NCBI GenBank assembly: GCA_030407315.1
Contig: JALQPE010000733.1
Coordinates: 56,717 to 120,716 of the forward strand
Length of the DNA stretch: 64,000 bases
Direction: 5' to 3'
Source: Asparagopsis taxiformis
Lineage: Eukaryota > Rhodophyta > Florideophyceae > Bonnemaisoniales > Bonnemaisoniaceae
How positions within the stretch are numbered: the first letter of the stretch is position 1; each line of letters opens with the position of its first letter. A program made the translations under genes and the position numbers. Below are positions 11,097 through 20,435 of the stretch, one piece after another. The notes beneath the pieces are model-generated. The model did no database searches, had not been told where the DNA came from, and was given only the letters and a program-made list of their open reading frames with translations.

Positions 11097-11616
11097 TTAA
11101 AGTCGTAAGCTTTCCTCTTCAGAATCTTGTAGTTGTTGCACATCTTCTATCTCTGTGTCGCATATCTCCGGGATACGCTGCATAAGATAGGTGGAAACTC
11201 GCGCAAGCTACAGAGGGATGGTTTTGTCAGTGAGAGAATCATATGTACATTGAAAAGTGAATACAATGGGATGTACGTACCACATCGGCACGTTTATGCC
11301 AAAATCGACCCTTCAGACGAAGTACAACAATAGGTCCATCTAGACTGGCAAGTTCTACGTCACCAGTTATACCTACTTGGCGATTTTCTTCACTGTTTCC
11401 GAACATGCTGCCCAGGTTTGTCTTCACTTCATTGAGTGCCAAATTGACATTGCTTTCCGATAGAACAATCGGTTCAACGCCCATGCGCGGAGCAAAACGA
11501 TGTGTTAAGACAGATCTCCTAGTGCATGGGAGGGAAACGCTCCACCGATTGCGCGTGGATGATGGAACACTGGATTGAAATGACGTTGGGACTAGTGGTG
11601 CGACGAATCCCGCCAT
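11097..11616 (-). CDS. small plastid protein with GRFWHKR signature (NifU-like/DUF)
   Basis: Two exons on the minus strand, 11616-11281 and 11207-11097; the intron 11208-11280 has donor GTACGT, a CACTGAC motif and acceptor TAG. The 148-residue product has a Ser/Arg/Thr-rich leader (about 1-45). A compact domain follows that reads EVKTNLGSMFG, GITGDVELASLDGPIVVLRL, GRFWHKRADV and, from exon 2, YLMQRIPEI. I recall this pattern from cyanobacterial and plastid proteins with an alpha/beta fold like the NifU C-terminal domain. It lacks the CxxC cluster-binding pair, so an Fe-S scaffold role is not supported. The exact family name is uncertain. Confidence 0.7.
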
Positions 11617-12081
11617 TTTGAACGAGCTTGGCTACTCAGAGAACCTCTGGAATTGTGGGAGGTCATGCGATCTGACCTGACCTACACAAGTCGAAAAAAA
11701 ATAACAAGTTGAAATATGGACCGTTACTGAGTTTTGGAAATCCCGAGTTCGAAACCTGGCGTGATGTCACTCCTTTCCACCATTTTTTCTCGGCTTATTG
11801 TGGACCATCACGGCGCTGGGAAACATCCACAGACAGCAGTGCCAATTGTCATTTGTTATGATTTGCTTCAAGAGTGTATGCGATGATATTTTTCCCCACC
11901 CGTCCACGAAGATGCATTCCAATCACTGATCGCCGACTCGTGAGTTGACAGTCAACACATGTCCTCGGCAACAAAAGTGTGCTAGCTGTCCTTGTCGCGA
12001 CATCCATACCCCACGCCCGAACGTCTGTTGAATCTCGTGACACCAACGCAGCATTTCTTCAAGCTATGCAACCATAATCAA
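11617..12081. other. divergent intergenic region
   Basis: 465 bases between the starts of the small plastid protein and VPS50. Nothing beyond probable promoters is seen. A tRNA-like T-arm string near 11742-11760 was examined and rejected. Confidence 0.5.
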
Positions 12082-14682
12082 ATGCCCGACCAAACGCAGC
12101 CCGCTCCCGCAACTTCTGCGACCGTGCGTGAACTGCGAGAAAAAGCCGACCGCATCCAGCATGAGTTCCAGCAAGTTTTGCAGGATCCGCTTCCGAGACA
12201 GAGTGCCATCGACAATCTGCAGCACGCGCTTCAGGTCGCGAAAAACGCACTCGCCGTCTGCAAAACAGCCAGAAGTAACGCAAAGGCCGCGTCGTTGCAT
12301 CAGCGCGTTTTAATGCAATCGTGGTGGGAACTGCAGAGACGGCGGTATCTTTTGCAGCATTTGAAATCATCCATTGAGAGCATTCAGCGCCTGCGATCCG
12401 TCGCTCAGACTGTGTGCGATGCCAACCAAAACCGCGATTACATCCGTATGAAGGAGGCGTGTACATTATTCGAATCGCTTAATTCTCTGCATCCCAAACA
12501 AATGGATCAGATTTTCACCTGTATTCGCGACGTACCTGACAGAGTTGCAGTGGCAGTTGCGGCATCTATGAAAGCGCTGCGCGTGGCATTGCGCGCACTT
12601 TTTTCAAACTTTGATCCGGTCATGTATGCAAAATGCATGCGTGATTTTCGAGATCTTGGCGCGCAGACAGAGTTTCCTCACCATGTGCTGCAATTGTTCG
12701 ATGAGGAAGCTGTGGAAATTTACAAAGTTGCTATTGCGCGCGAGGAAAAGCCCTGTATAAAGGTAACTAGCTTTTTCTCGAGCCTTTCATATCTCATTTT
12801 ACAATTTGTCAGCATGGTAAGCTTTCATCGCAATCTTCCCGCCGGTTTCAAGACCAGTGATAAAGATGAAGATTTGTACAACTCTGTCGGAAACTTGTTC
12901 AGAGCTCATCCTTTACCATACAATCGTTTAGGATCTCTTGCCGTGAAGTTTATTACAGCGCTACATGCAGCCCTTATTAACAAACAGACAAAGAATCTTC
13001 TGTGTGTCTTTGACGCCTCTTTAAGGTCGTGTCAGAACACTATTGCAGGCATGCCACTGACGTTTCATGAAGGCGATGAGATGGCGAAATTTCGAGCGTC
13101 AAGGAGCGTTTCAAATGTGGGGCTTGGCAACGGAAACGGCCCGGTGAACAAAACTGTACCTCTGCGTCGAGGACGTTCTCAGTCTGATATCGGCCCAAAG
13201 CTTCGAGAAAGTAGCCAAAACAAATCGGGGCGACAGATATGGCTGGCGGGATTCGACAGACCAATTATAAAAGCCATCCACACATTGACATTGGATTGCA
13301 TACATGCGATTCATGCTCGTCATCGCGAAGAGTTGAGCATTATTACAAATTCAGCCTCTTCGTGGATTCGGATGAAGATGTCTCGGTCTGAAGTGCAACG
13401 CATGCTTCGTGATTTTTTTCACGGCATCGATGGTCGAATTAGAGCTTGCGGCAGAGTTGGATGGGCTCATAAATCGGCAGACAACGATTCAGAATATGAT
13501 GCACTTTTAGCCGATATCGACTTTGAAAGTTTGACGTTTTCTAGTATCTCTCTGTCGATGTTGCGTTGGATCTCGGAATACGTTTCCATCGGGTTTGCCG
13601 TTCCAACAGCCGTATCTCAAGCTTTGACTAACGTTACAGATCTCGTTCTTGCGCTTTTGCAGGTTTCTATCGATGTTGAAAGTAGGGCATACATCGGACC
13701 CATGGCGGAACAAATGCTGAAATCTTTGGAGAATTTCTTGTTGCAAGAACCCGCAAGAAAGTCTATCGCAGACTTTATCTCCCCAACGTTCACCAATATG
13801 TTTCGTGCATTTCAGATGAGATACGTTGAGCAGCCACCCCTTCACACCGACGCAGACACGGAAAAGGGCCCAGTACGATGGAGTTGCAGCACAAGTCTCA
13901 ATTTATCACCATTTTCCGCCATATCGAATCGCGCTTCAAACGATATCACACTCTCCAGGGAAGCACTGGAACGACAGTGCGTCGCTGCGGAAAGTATCGG
14001 AAGCATCTGTGAAATTTTAGACAAGTTCTCCCTGTATATAGACAAGAAAATCCAGCATCATGACAAAATGTCTGCATCGTACGAAAGTCATCGAATGATT
14101 TCCCTTCGCGCCGCACTGAGTCTCGGTTTAGAACTGCGGAGCGCATTCTACAAACTTCTGGCATGGGATGTCATAGGCGGCTGGGACGCTATATCCGCCG
14201 TGGCAGAGACGTGTCGGTCGCAGTACTTTAAAACAGACGAAGCGAAGGCAAGCACGGCCACGCATGCATCTGATTTCGTGTATGAACTCATCCAACGAAT
14301 CAAGCTCGCATGTTGCTGTGCCCTGCCGCCGCCGGCGTCGGAGAGAATGATGGAGACAATGTGCGAGATTTGTATGAACGTTCTGTTGGAAGGCTTTTCA
14401 CGTGTGCAGACGTGTCGGGACACGGCTGCCATCTCACAAATGCTCGTTGATTTACGCACATTGGATTTGGAACTTGTCGAGTTCTCCGGCCTGTCTCCGT
14501 GCCCCGGAAGGGAGAGAACTGAAATGTATATTAAGGCTATGTTTTTGGAGGCGGGGGAGCTGGATGGGTGGATTGATCGATATCGACGAAAGCTGCAACT
14601 GTCTGAATTGCAGGTGAGGACATTGATTAACATTTGCCAGCCAGCTGAGATTCCGATTGTAGATCAGATTATAAGTCCGTAG
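12082..14682 (+). CDS. VPS50: VPS50/syndetin, EARP tethering complex subunit
   Basis: Probable subunit of the endosome-associated recycling complex, which shares VPS51-53 with GARP and tethers recycling vesicles. The protein has 866 residues as one frame. The N-terminal third is helical with the coiled-coil pattern of this family (about 15-130). The C-terminal 90 residues match syndetin best: LLEGFSRVQTC, then DLRTLDLELVEFSGLSPCPG, then YIKAMFLEAGELDGWIDRYR and a final helix TLINIC. The ATG at 12082 is preferred because the frame further upstream starts with TTG. Bases 12763-12852 (30 codons) interrupt the alignment, start with GTAACT and end in CAAG, so they may be a stop-free intron. Confidence 0.75.
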   Translation: MPDQTQPAPATSATVRELREKADRIQHEFQQVLQDPLPRQSAIDNLQHALQVAKNALAVCKTARSNAKAASLHQRVLMQSWWELQRRRYLLQHLKSSIESIQRLRSVAQTVCDANQNRDYIRMKEACTLFESLNSLHPKQMDQIFTCIRDVPDRVAVAVAASMKALRVALRALFSNFDPVMYAKCMRDFRDLGAQTEFPHHVLQLFDEEAVEIYKVAIAREEKPCIKVTSFFSSLSYLILQFVSMVSFHRNLPAGFKTSDKDEDLYNSVGNLFRAHPLPYNRLGSLAVKFITALHAALINKQTKNLLCVFDASLRSCQNTIAGMPLTFHEGDEMAKFRASRSVSNVGLGNGNGPVNKTVPLRRGRSQSDIGPKLRESSQNKSGRQIWLAGFDRPIIKAIHTLTLDCIHAIHARHREELSIITNSASSWIRMKMSRSEVQRMLRDFFHGIDGRIRACGRVGWAHKSADNDSEYDALLADIDFESLTFSSISLSMLRWISEYVSIGFAVPTAVSQALTNVTDLVLALLQVSIDVESRAYIGPMAEQMLKSLENFLLQEPARKSIADFISPTFTNMFRAFQMRYVEQPPLHTDADTEKGPVRWSCSTSLNLSPFSAISNRASNDITLSREALERQCVAAESIGSICEILDKFSLYIDKKIQHHDKMSASYESHRMISLRAALSLGLELRSAFYKLLAWDVIGGWDAISAVAETCRSQYFKTDEAKASTATHASDFVYELIQRIKLACCCALPPPASERMMETMCEICMNVLLEGFSRVQTCRDTAAISQMLVDLRTLDLELVEFSGLSPCPGRERTEMYIKAMFLEAGELDGWIDRYRRKLQLSELQVRTLINICQPAEIPIVDQIISP

Positions 14683-15201
14683 AAGAACGGAGGTATTATT
14701 TAAGCAATTGCACGGTTGAGGACAAAGTTTCTTGTCGCGCTCATCACTTTCCAAATGATAAACATCTAATCAACTGATCGAGAGAAGCGAATCGAACGCA
14801 TGACGCTGCATCTGCCCTGCCTTCTTTCCCGTGAGAAAACAACAGTTTGTTCACGTACTATTGGACTAGGCAAGATTTTGATCTTAATGTGCACAGAGGA
14901 ACCAATTACCATGGCACAGGTATGCCGTTCGTGGAAAAAACTTGCAAAAAATATCATAACACACTCAAACGCAAATTGAAAAAACTCGCCGCCCGCGATC
15001 CCTTCGTCACCGCAGCGCACATAAACTACGCCTTCGCCTTCAGCCGGAGGGTATTGTATATCGGCGGGTTTTTCATATTCACACATATCAACTGCGCCAC
15101 CGGCAACCAGCGCGTTACCTAGCGTATCACTCAGGCTCTGCGATCAACCCAGCGCACGTGGGTGGAAGTAAGTGGCGTTACTGCACACCTATTTGTTCAT
15201 A
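14683..15201. other. intergenic with one weak small frame
   Basis: 519 bases between VPS50 and EBP2. Apart from the possible 66-codon frame at 14922-15122, nothing is seen. An overlapping minus-strand frame (14766-15086) has no domain. Confidence 0.4.
14922..15122 (+). CDS. possible small basic membrane protein
   Basis: A 66-codon frame from ATG with a Lys-rich start, a positively charged helix and one hydrophobic segment (VLYIGGFFIFTHI, about 46-58). Third positions are C-rich as in neighbouring genes, which is the only support beyond the open frame. No family is recognised. It could also be leader sequence of EBP2, which begins 80 bases downstream. Confidence 0.25.
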   Translation: MPFVEKTCKKYHNTLKRKLKKLAARDPFVTAAHINYAFAFSRRVLYIGGFFIFTHINCATGNQRVT

Positions 15202-16302
15202 ATGGCGGGTAAATTAAAGCGAGGTCGTCCCGTCGATGGGAAATCAAGCTCCCCATCACTCTCCGAGGCAAAGTTGTCCGCAGCGGCGGCCAAACGCGCG
15301 GAGAAGAGGCGTGTGAAAGCCGCAGCCGAAGAAGATGAACCGGAGGAAATGGGTGATATCGAGCAGGAAGTGGCAGATCAGTCATCCGACGAGGCACCAG
15401 AAGACAGCGGTACTGACGATGATGATGGGGAGGAAGATGGGAAACAGGAGAAACAAGTTGATTTCTCAAAACTAGTCGGTGTGGGCGACACAGATGAAGA
15501 TGACGTGGAAGGAGACATGGAAATGATGGCGCTCTCAGATTTGCCGTCCCAGATCGTGACCAACATCAGGAATGACGAAGCAGCGCTGGAGAAGAAGCTT
15601 TTCGATATTGGATTGTTCACAGGCGGACAGGACGGGGCAGAAAAAGGGGTGTTCTGGGATTCGCTCTGTGTGACTATGCCGCTGAATGAAGAGTTGGAGG
15701 ATAAGCTTGCTTTAGATGATCTTGAAAGGGAGCAGAAGTTTGCTGAAATGGCGACGGCAGCTGCTCACATTGGATTGGAGAGGCTGAGAAGGGAGAAAGT
15801 CAAGTTTAGAAGACCAACAGACTACTTTGCAGAGATGGTGAAGACGGACGATCAGATGTCCAAGGTGAAGGCGCGTATTCTGCATGAGAAGGAGAGAATC
15901 GACGCGGCGGAAAAGCGACGACACAACCGAGAAATGTCCAAGAACAGGAAAAAGGTTCGTTCGGAGCAAATGACGAGGGAGCAGGAGAAGAAGAGGAAGG
16001 CCAAGGAAGAAATTGAAACGATTCATCGACTACGAAAGCAGCGTCTCAAGGAGCGGGCGGAAGCAGCGAATAATGGAGAGGGGAATAGTGATGGGGAAGA
16101 ATTTCCGATTGATGTACTGGAAGTGGAACAACTGGACGATGAAAATCGGTTCTGGCCACAAAAGGAGGTGGCCTCTGGGAAGCGAAAAGCGTGGAGTGGT
16201 GGCAAGAAGACAGCAAGTGGAGCGGGAACATCGTCGGGTAGAGTGAAAAAGGTTGGGAAGAAACGATTGGGCAAGGGTCGGAGAAATGCGGCTCGCAAAT
16301 AG
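15202..16302 (+). CDS. EBP2: rRNA-processing protein EBP2 (EBNA1BP2)
   Basis: Nucleolar protein needed to process 27S pre-rRNA and assemble the large ribosomal subunit. It has 366 residues with no intron. The first 90 residues are charged, with acidic tracts. The family core lies at about 155-260, with FWDSLCVTMPLNEELED and PTDYFAEMVKTDDQMSKVK, the latter matching the RPxDYFAEM motif of EBP2. A Lys/Arg-rich coiled coil and a basic C-terminus for nucleolar retention follow. The ATG at 15202 (MAGKLKRG) is the first in frame; the upstream codon at 15172 is GTG. Confidence 0.93.
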   Translation: MAGKLKRGRPVDGKSSSPSLSEAKLSAAAAKRAEKRRVKAAAEEDEPEEMGDIEQEVADQSSDEAPEDSGTDDDDGEEDGKQEKQVDFSKLVGVGDTDEDDVEGDMEMMALSDLPSQIVTNIRNDEAALEKKLFDIGLFTGGQDGAEKGVFWDSLCVTMPLNEELEDKLALDDLEREQKFAEMATAAAHIGLERLRREKVKFRRPTDYFAEMVKTDDQMSKVKARILHEKERIDAAEKRRHNREMSKNRKKVRSEQMTREQEKKRKAKEEIETIHRLRKQRLKERAEAANNGEGNSDGEEFPIDVLEVEQLDDENRFWPQKEVASGKRKAWSGGKKTASGAGTSSGRVKKVGKKRLGKGRRNAARK

Positions 16303-16593
16303 ATGGAATAAACATGTTGGGTACAAGGGAGATAGGTGAACACTAGTGAGGCCCGGCGGGAGACAGTTTCCAGCGAGGTTGAGATTTTTTCAATATCTAT
16401 TCACATTACTTTGTCAATGAAAGTCAATTACGTGGTCCAGTGTCAACACACGGTTGGACGCAATCGATGAATGCTGACGCGACGCGACGCGCGACGCACC
16501 CGAGGCGACTTGCGAGTGCACGCGGATCTATTTTAAAGCGACACGAGCCGCTTGCGCAACGCCACCTCGGCTCGAGCGCATCTTGCCGCAACA

Positions 16594-17292
16594 ATGGGCG
16601 CCGTTGGTAGTTGTCTCAAACCGCGCGCGACTAAATACGGATCCATCGCGGCGGTGCCCAAGCGACGGCACGTCAGCGCCGAGGAGTTGACGCGACCGAC
16701 GCACAAACGCATCGTCAGCAACGACCACAACCGCTCGTTCACGACGGTGCACGCCGACCGCGGCGAGGGCTCGCTCTCCGACACCAAGCTGTCCGAACGC
16801 TCCGAGCCGGAGCATTCGCGCTATCGTGTGATCGTCAGCGCGGACGACGACGGCGACGGCGCCGATTGCGAGCTGTTCGAGTGCGCGAGCGACAAGGACG
16901 CCGTCGACGTGCAGATCGAGGATGTGCGCTCGGACGACGCGACGTCGCGCGTCGATCCGCTCGCGATTTCCGTCGAGATTCCCGGCGTGCCCGGTGTGTT
17001 TGACGCCGATGCTCCGCACGTCGCCGAGGAGATTATGGAAGAATCGCCGGTTTCTATCGCCGAGTCGTCGTGTATCGGTAAGCGATCCGTCGTGCTTACC
17101 AAAGCGGCTATGTACGATTATAGAGACGCCGAGGCGCGTTTGGACGACGAGGAATTGGTCAAGGCGGGTTTGACGGCGCGCGATGTGCTGCCGCCGCGGC
17201 CGGACGAGCTGATTGACCAGCCGATTTCGGACGTTTCTAGTTTGTCGTCGACGGTCGGACGGCAGATGATTGCGCGTCAAGCGGAGGAGTAG
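16594..17292 (+). CDS. orphan protein with N-terminal acylation signal
   Basis: A 232-residue acidic, Ser/Asp/Glu-rich protein with no recognised domain. The start MGAVGSCLKP fits dual acylation: Gly2 with Ser6 is a classic N-myristoylation sequence and Cys7 could be palmitoylated, so membrane anchoring is likely. The body carries a RRHVSAEEL patch and stretches such as VPGVFDADAPHVAEE. A long frame on the opposite strand covers the same bases, but the plus frame has the better start and codon pattern. Similar acylated, disordered proteins often act as scaffolds; no specific job can be assigned. Confidence 0.65.
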   Translation: MGAVGSCLKPRATKYGSIAAVPKRRHVSAEELTRPTHKRIVSNDHNRSFTTVHADRGEGSLSDTKLSERSEPEHSRYRVIVSADDDGDGADCELFECASDKDAVDVQIEDVRSDDATSRVDPLAISVEIPGVPGVFDADAPHVAEEIMEESPVSIAESSCIGKRSVVLTKAAMYDYRDAEARLDDEELVKAGLTARDVLPPRPDELIDQPISDVSSLSSTVGRQMIARQAEE

Positions 17293-17638
17293 TGCAGAGA
17301 TGGATTATTGCGTGTTATATTACAGTAAATGAGTGGCTTATTTTTCGGTGCGTCGGCTCGTTTCAACTAAGAAACTGCGATAATACGATGTGATGTGAAG
17401 GGCTAACAATATACAGTGCCGTGCCGCCTTACTCGAATCATAATCACATCTCGTCTGCCGATCATTCCCCACATACAACTCCTTACACGTGTACCTCATA
17501 GATGACATAAAAAATTACAGTCCAGTTGTCACCATCTCATTGGAGCAACCCATCACTCCCACCTGCAGCCGCAGCCAGCCGATCATCAACCTCCGACATG
17601 CATCATGCGCTCCTCCAACGCCAGCCGCACGCAGCACC
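17293..17638. other. intergenic leading into PdxT
   Basis: 346 bases with a run of non-ATG open codons continuous with PdxT (from 17489, GTG). This is more likely leader than coding because it has no transit-peptide character and no ATG. Confidence 0.4.
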
Positions 17639-18286
17639 ATGACCGCGACACAGAGCGCCAACGCCGACCGTTTCCGCACGCTATGCGTCGGCGTTCTCGA
17701 ACTCCAGGGCGACTTTGCCGAGCACACCGCGATGCTCCGCGCCTGCGGCGTCGGCAAAGTGCACGGTGTGCGACTCTCGTCCGACCTGGACAACCTCGAC
17801 GCGCTCGTGATCCCCGGCGGTGAAAGCACCGTCATGAGTAAACTGCTCGTCGAACAGCACATGATGCAAAAAATTCAATCCCTCGCCCAACACGGTCTGC
17901 CCATGTTCGGCACGTGCGCCGGTTGCATCATGCTTGCACGCGACATCGCCCAACGCCCCGAACAGCCGCGCATAGGCGCCATGGATATCACCGTGGATCG
18001 AAACGCCTATGGCTCCCAAATCGACTCGTTTGAAACACTCGTCGCCTCGTCACACCCCGCCTTCAAACAGGGCGCCCCATTGCGCGTCGTGCACATCCGC
18101 GCCCCCGCCATCGTGCAGCACGCAGAGCACGTGCATGTGCTCGCCGAACACGCCGGAAGACCCATTCTCGTCCGTCAGGACGCCCTGCTGGCATGCACCT
18201 TCCATCCGGAGATCACCACAGATGCTCGCGTGCACACCCTGTTTCTCGACATGGTGCTGCAGTACAAACGCACTACACACTCGTGA
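17639..18286 (+). CDS. PDX2: pyridoxal 5'-phosphate synthase, glutaminase subunit (PdxT/PDX2)
   Basis: Class-I-type glutamine amidotransferase that feeds ammonia to PDX1 for de novo vitamin B6 synthesis in the cytosol. It has 215 residues, typical length. Visible motifs are VGVLELQGDFAEHTAML, VIPGGESTVM (oxyanion-side loop), GTCAGCIML with nucleophile Cys93, and TFHPEIT with His189 and Glu191. There is no transit peptide. The ATG at 17639 gives the usual family start. The stop codon lies inside the 3' end of the convergent ankyrin gene, with 14 bases of overlap. Confidence 0.95.
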   Translation: MTATQSANADRFRTLCVGVLELQGDFAEHTAMLRACGVGKVHGVRLSSDLDNLDALVIPGGESTVMSKLLVEQHMMQKIQSLAQHGLPMFGTCAGCIMLARDIAQRPEQPRIGAMDITVDRNAYGSQIDSFETLVASSHPAFKQGAPLRVVHIRAPAIVQHAEHVHVLAEHAGRPILVRQDALLACTFHPEITTDARVHTLFLDMVLQYKRTTHS

Positions 18287-18815
18287 TGTCGTCTTGGTCC
18301 TCGTGCTTCGTTGCAGCTTTGTCGCCTTGCGCGTCCGTGTCGCATATGTCCGCGCCGCTACTGCCGCTGCTTTCGACGTGCGAGATGAGGAAATTGGCGA
18401 CGTCGGAATGGCGTCCGATGTGCGCCTCGTCGAGAGCCGTTCGTCCAAACTGGTTTTCGACAACCGCTTTTGCGCCGTGCCCGATTAGTTTTTGAGCTAT
18501 CTCTAGCTGGCCCGTTAGACTCGCGTAATGTAGCGGCGTGGACCCGGAATGATTCGTCGCGTTTATGGGCGCCTTGTGCTCGACAAGTAGCGTCACAATG
18601 TCGAGATGACCGTTGGCACTGCAGAGATGTAGTGCTGTGTTTCCAGACATGTCGTCCGTGGCAGCTAGGACGGCCGGCAGTAGTTTTGATAACGTGCTTG
18701 TTGTTGATGTGTAGCGTTGTAGGACCGTGTCGGCTGTTTCGAAACAGCCTGCACGCGCTGCTTGGCGTAGTTGTTCCGCGCTGGATACCACTGTAAAATT
18801 TGTTTCTTCGCACAT
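18273..18815 (-). CDS. ankyrin-repeat protein, YAR1-like
   Basis: A 180-residue protein with an N-terminal helical pair and at least two well-formed ankyrin repeats at about 60-130 (SGNTALHLCSANGHLDIV and GSTPLHYASLTGQLEIA), then a degenerate repeat ending in TALDEAHIG and an acidic tail. Order, size and the final EA motif resemble YAR1, the chaperone that escorts ribosomal protein S3 to the nucleus. The assignment to YAR1 is inference; ankyrin repeats are certain. The codon at 18941 is TTG, so the ATG at 18815 is taken as the start. Confidence 0.8.
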   Translation of the reverse strand: MCEETNFTVVSSAEQLRQAARAGCFETADTVLQRYTSTTSTLSKLLPAVLAATDDMSGNTALHLCSANGHLDIVTLLVEHKAPINATNHSGSTPLHYASLTGQLEIAQKLIGHGAKAVVENQFGRTALDEAHIGRHSDVANFLISHVESSGSSGADICDTDAQGDKAATKHEDQDDITSV

Positions 18816-19048
18816 GCTTGCGGTCGCACTTGTCGATGATGCGATGGAGTCCAGCGTTGGCAATTTTGTGCATCGCCGAGGCGGGCGACGGTATCGTTTA
18901 AAAAAAAATGTTGGATATTTTCGAGCCAAAAATATGTCCAAATTTATGTGACTTTACGACAAACGGTTGAGCGTTGAGTCATATGCGAGATCGCAAAACT
19001 ATCTCTCGTTTGTACAACTTCAATACTTGACCTCAAACTATTCGAGTG

Positions 19049-20182
19049 ATGACACATCTGCCAACGTCAGCCTTTGCGACGCATCTACCCTTCCGTCATC
19101 TGCTGAAAAGCTCATCGGCAGGCGTACAACATGCTTGTCGTCCAAGGCGCACACCACCGGTTCGTCGCATTACAATGCTCTGTGTAGACGATGAACAATT
19201 GGGAAGCCCTGCGTTGGATCGAGTTGAAACCTTCCACATCTCGTCCACGGAAGCGGGCGAACGACTTGACAAAGTGCTTCACACGCGCTTCCCGGGTCGC
19301 TCCAGAAGCTATTTCCAGACATTGTTGAAAACAGGTCTGGTTACACTTGACGATAAACCGGTCACTAAATCTGCAAAGCCATCATGCGGCGACAAAATTT
19401 CACTCACATTCAACACGCCAGCTCGCGAACAACCTCTCCTCGCCGAGAGTGGTGACCTATGCGTGCTGTATGAAGATGAACATATGATAGCTATTAACAA
19501 ACCAGCCGGTATGGTCGTGCATCCCGCGCCGGGGAATTGGTCCGGTACACTTGTAAACCTGCTGGCAGGCTCCTATCCAGATATTAGAGAGCTGGGTGGT
19601 GCGCGACCGGGCGTAGTTCATCGATTGGACCGCGGAACCTCAGGAGTTATCCTAGTTGCACGCACCGAATCTATGCAACGTCAGCTCGCGCAACTATTTG
19701 CGGACAGAAAAATTGGCAAGGAATACCTGGCAGTGACGGTAGGAAACCCCGCAGGTAGTGACTGTTTATCAAAATGGATTGCACAACCCATCGGCAGAAG
19801 CGCTGTGGACCGATTAAAAATGGACATCGTACCCGAAGAAGCGGGCGGTCGTGACGCTAAAAGTCTATTCCAAGTGCTTGCCGTCGACGACCGACGTCTG
19901 CTACATCTATGCAAAGTTCGCATCGTGACGGGACGCACCCATCAGATACGTGTGCATGCACGCTACACGCGCACACCGGTGCTCGGCGACGAACTATACG
20001 GCGCGCTGGACATCAACAAGCGGCTGGGAATCGAGCGAACGATGCTGCACGCATGGCGCGTCACGTTGAAGCATCCAGTGACGGGCGCAGCGATCACAAT
20101 CGAGACGGCGCCACCGTCCGACATGGCGCGCGTCATGGAGACGATTCGGCCGCGCTTCAAAGAGGTGATGGACGACTGGTAG
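19049..20182 (+). CDS. RluA-family pseudouridine synthase, plastid-type
   Basis: Converts uridine to pseudouridine in rRNA, probably in plastid or mitochondrion. The 377-residue protein begins with a Ser/Thr/Arg-rich leader (about 1-45). An S4-like RNA-binding domain follows (about 60-120, with GERLDKVLHTRFPGRSRSYF). The catalytic domain has the HRLDRGTSGVILVA motif with the invariant Asp, NKPAGMVVHPAPGN, GKEYLAV and VRIVTGRTHQIRVHARY. The whole layout is that of bacterial RluD. The target uridine cannot be read from the sequence. Confidence 0.93.
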   Translation: MTHLPTSAFATHLPFRHLLKSSSAGVQHACRPRRTPPVRRITMLCVDDEQLGSPALDRVETFHISSTEAGERLDKVLHTRFPGRSRSYFQTLLKTGLVTLDDKPVTKSAKPSCGDKISLTFNTPAREQPLLAESGDLCVLYEDEHMIAINKPAGMVVHPAPGNWSGTLVNLLAGSYPDIRELGGARPGVVHRLDRGTSGVILVARTESMQRQLAQLFADRKIGKEYLAVTVGNPAGSDCLSKWIAQPIGRSAVDRLKMDIVPEEAGGRDAKSLFQVLAVDDRRLLHLCKVRIVTGRTHQIRVHARYTRTPVLGDELYGALDINKRLGIERTMLHAWRVTLKHPVTGAAITIETAPPSDMARVMETIRPRFKEVMDDW

Positions 20183-20435
20183 GCTGCCGAATGTTGGCGA
20201 TGATCGGCCTGTCTTTGGAATGGTCGATGGCGTTTTGCGGCTTGGTGATTGTAAACGGCTTGGTCGGTGGCGTCGGTTTGCTCGCAACCGGCGCACCCGC
20301 TATTTCGCACAGCAATCGACGCCGGATTTGCGCAGGCGTATGCCCCGTTGCCAGCGCGTGTAGCATGACCGTCGACGGGTTGAATAACGCGCGCGCTGCC
20401 TCGTTCTTGGCTTCCTCCGCTTCGAGTGACTCCAT
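20157..20435 (-). CDS. small hypothetical protein
   Basis: A 92-residue frame from ATG on the strand opposite RluA. The first half looks helical and amphipathic (ARALFNPSTVMLHALATGHT), the second half is Pro/Lys/Thr-rich and probably disordered. I do not recognise the family. Its last 26 bases overlap the 3' end of the RluA gene in convergent orientation. The helical half looks more protein-like than the shadow frames nearby, but there is no independent proof that it is expressed. Confidence 0.4.
   Translation of the reverse strand: MESLEAEEAKNEAARALFNPSTVMLHALATGHTPAQIRRRLLCEIAGAPVASKPTPPTKPFTITKPQNAIDHSKDRPIIANIRQPTSRPSPL

Noticed and set aside
11742..11760. tRNA-like T-arm (GAGTTCGAAACC)
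   Set aside because: The T-stem has a mismatch and no acceptor, D or anticodon arm can be found on either side, including in a permuted order as known from some red algae.
12763..12812. 50-base intron in VPS50 ending at GTCAG
   Set aside because: It would shift the frame and is shorter than every supported intron here.
16528..17280. 250-codon frame on the minus strand
   Set aside because: It is antisense to the acylated orphan, is Arg/His-rich as shadow frames in GC-rich genes are, and has a poorer start.
17639..20435. Operon-like cluster of PdxT, ankyrin, RluA and small orphan
   Set aside because: The genes alternate strands and have separate starts, so they cannot be one transcript.
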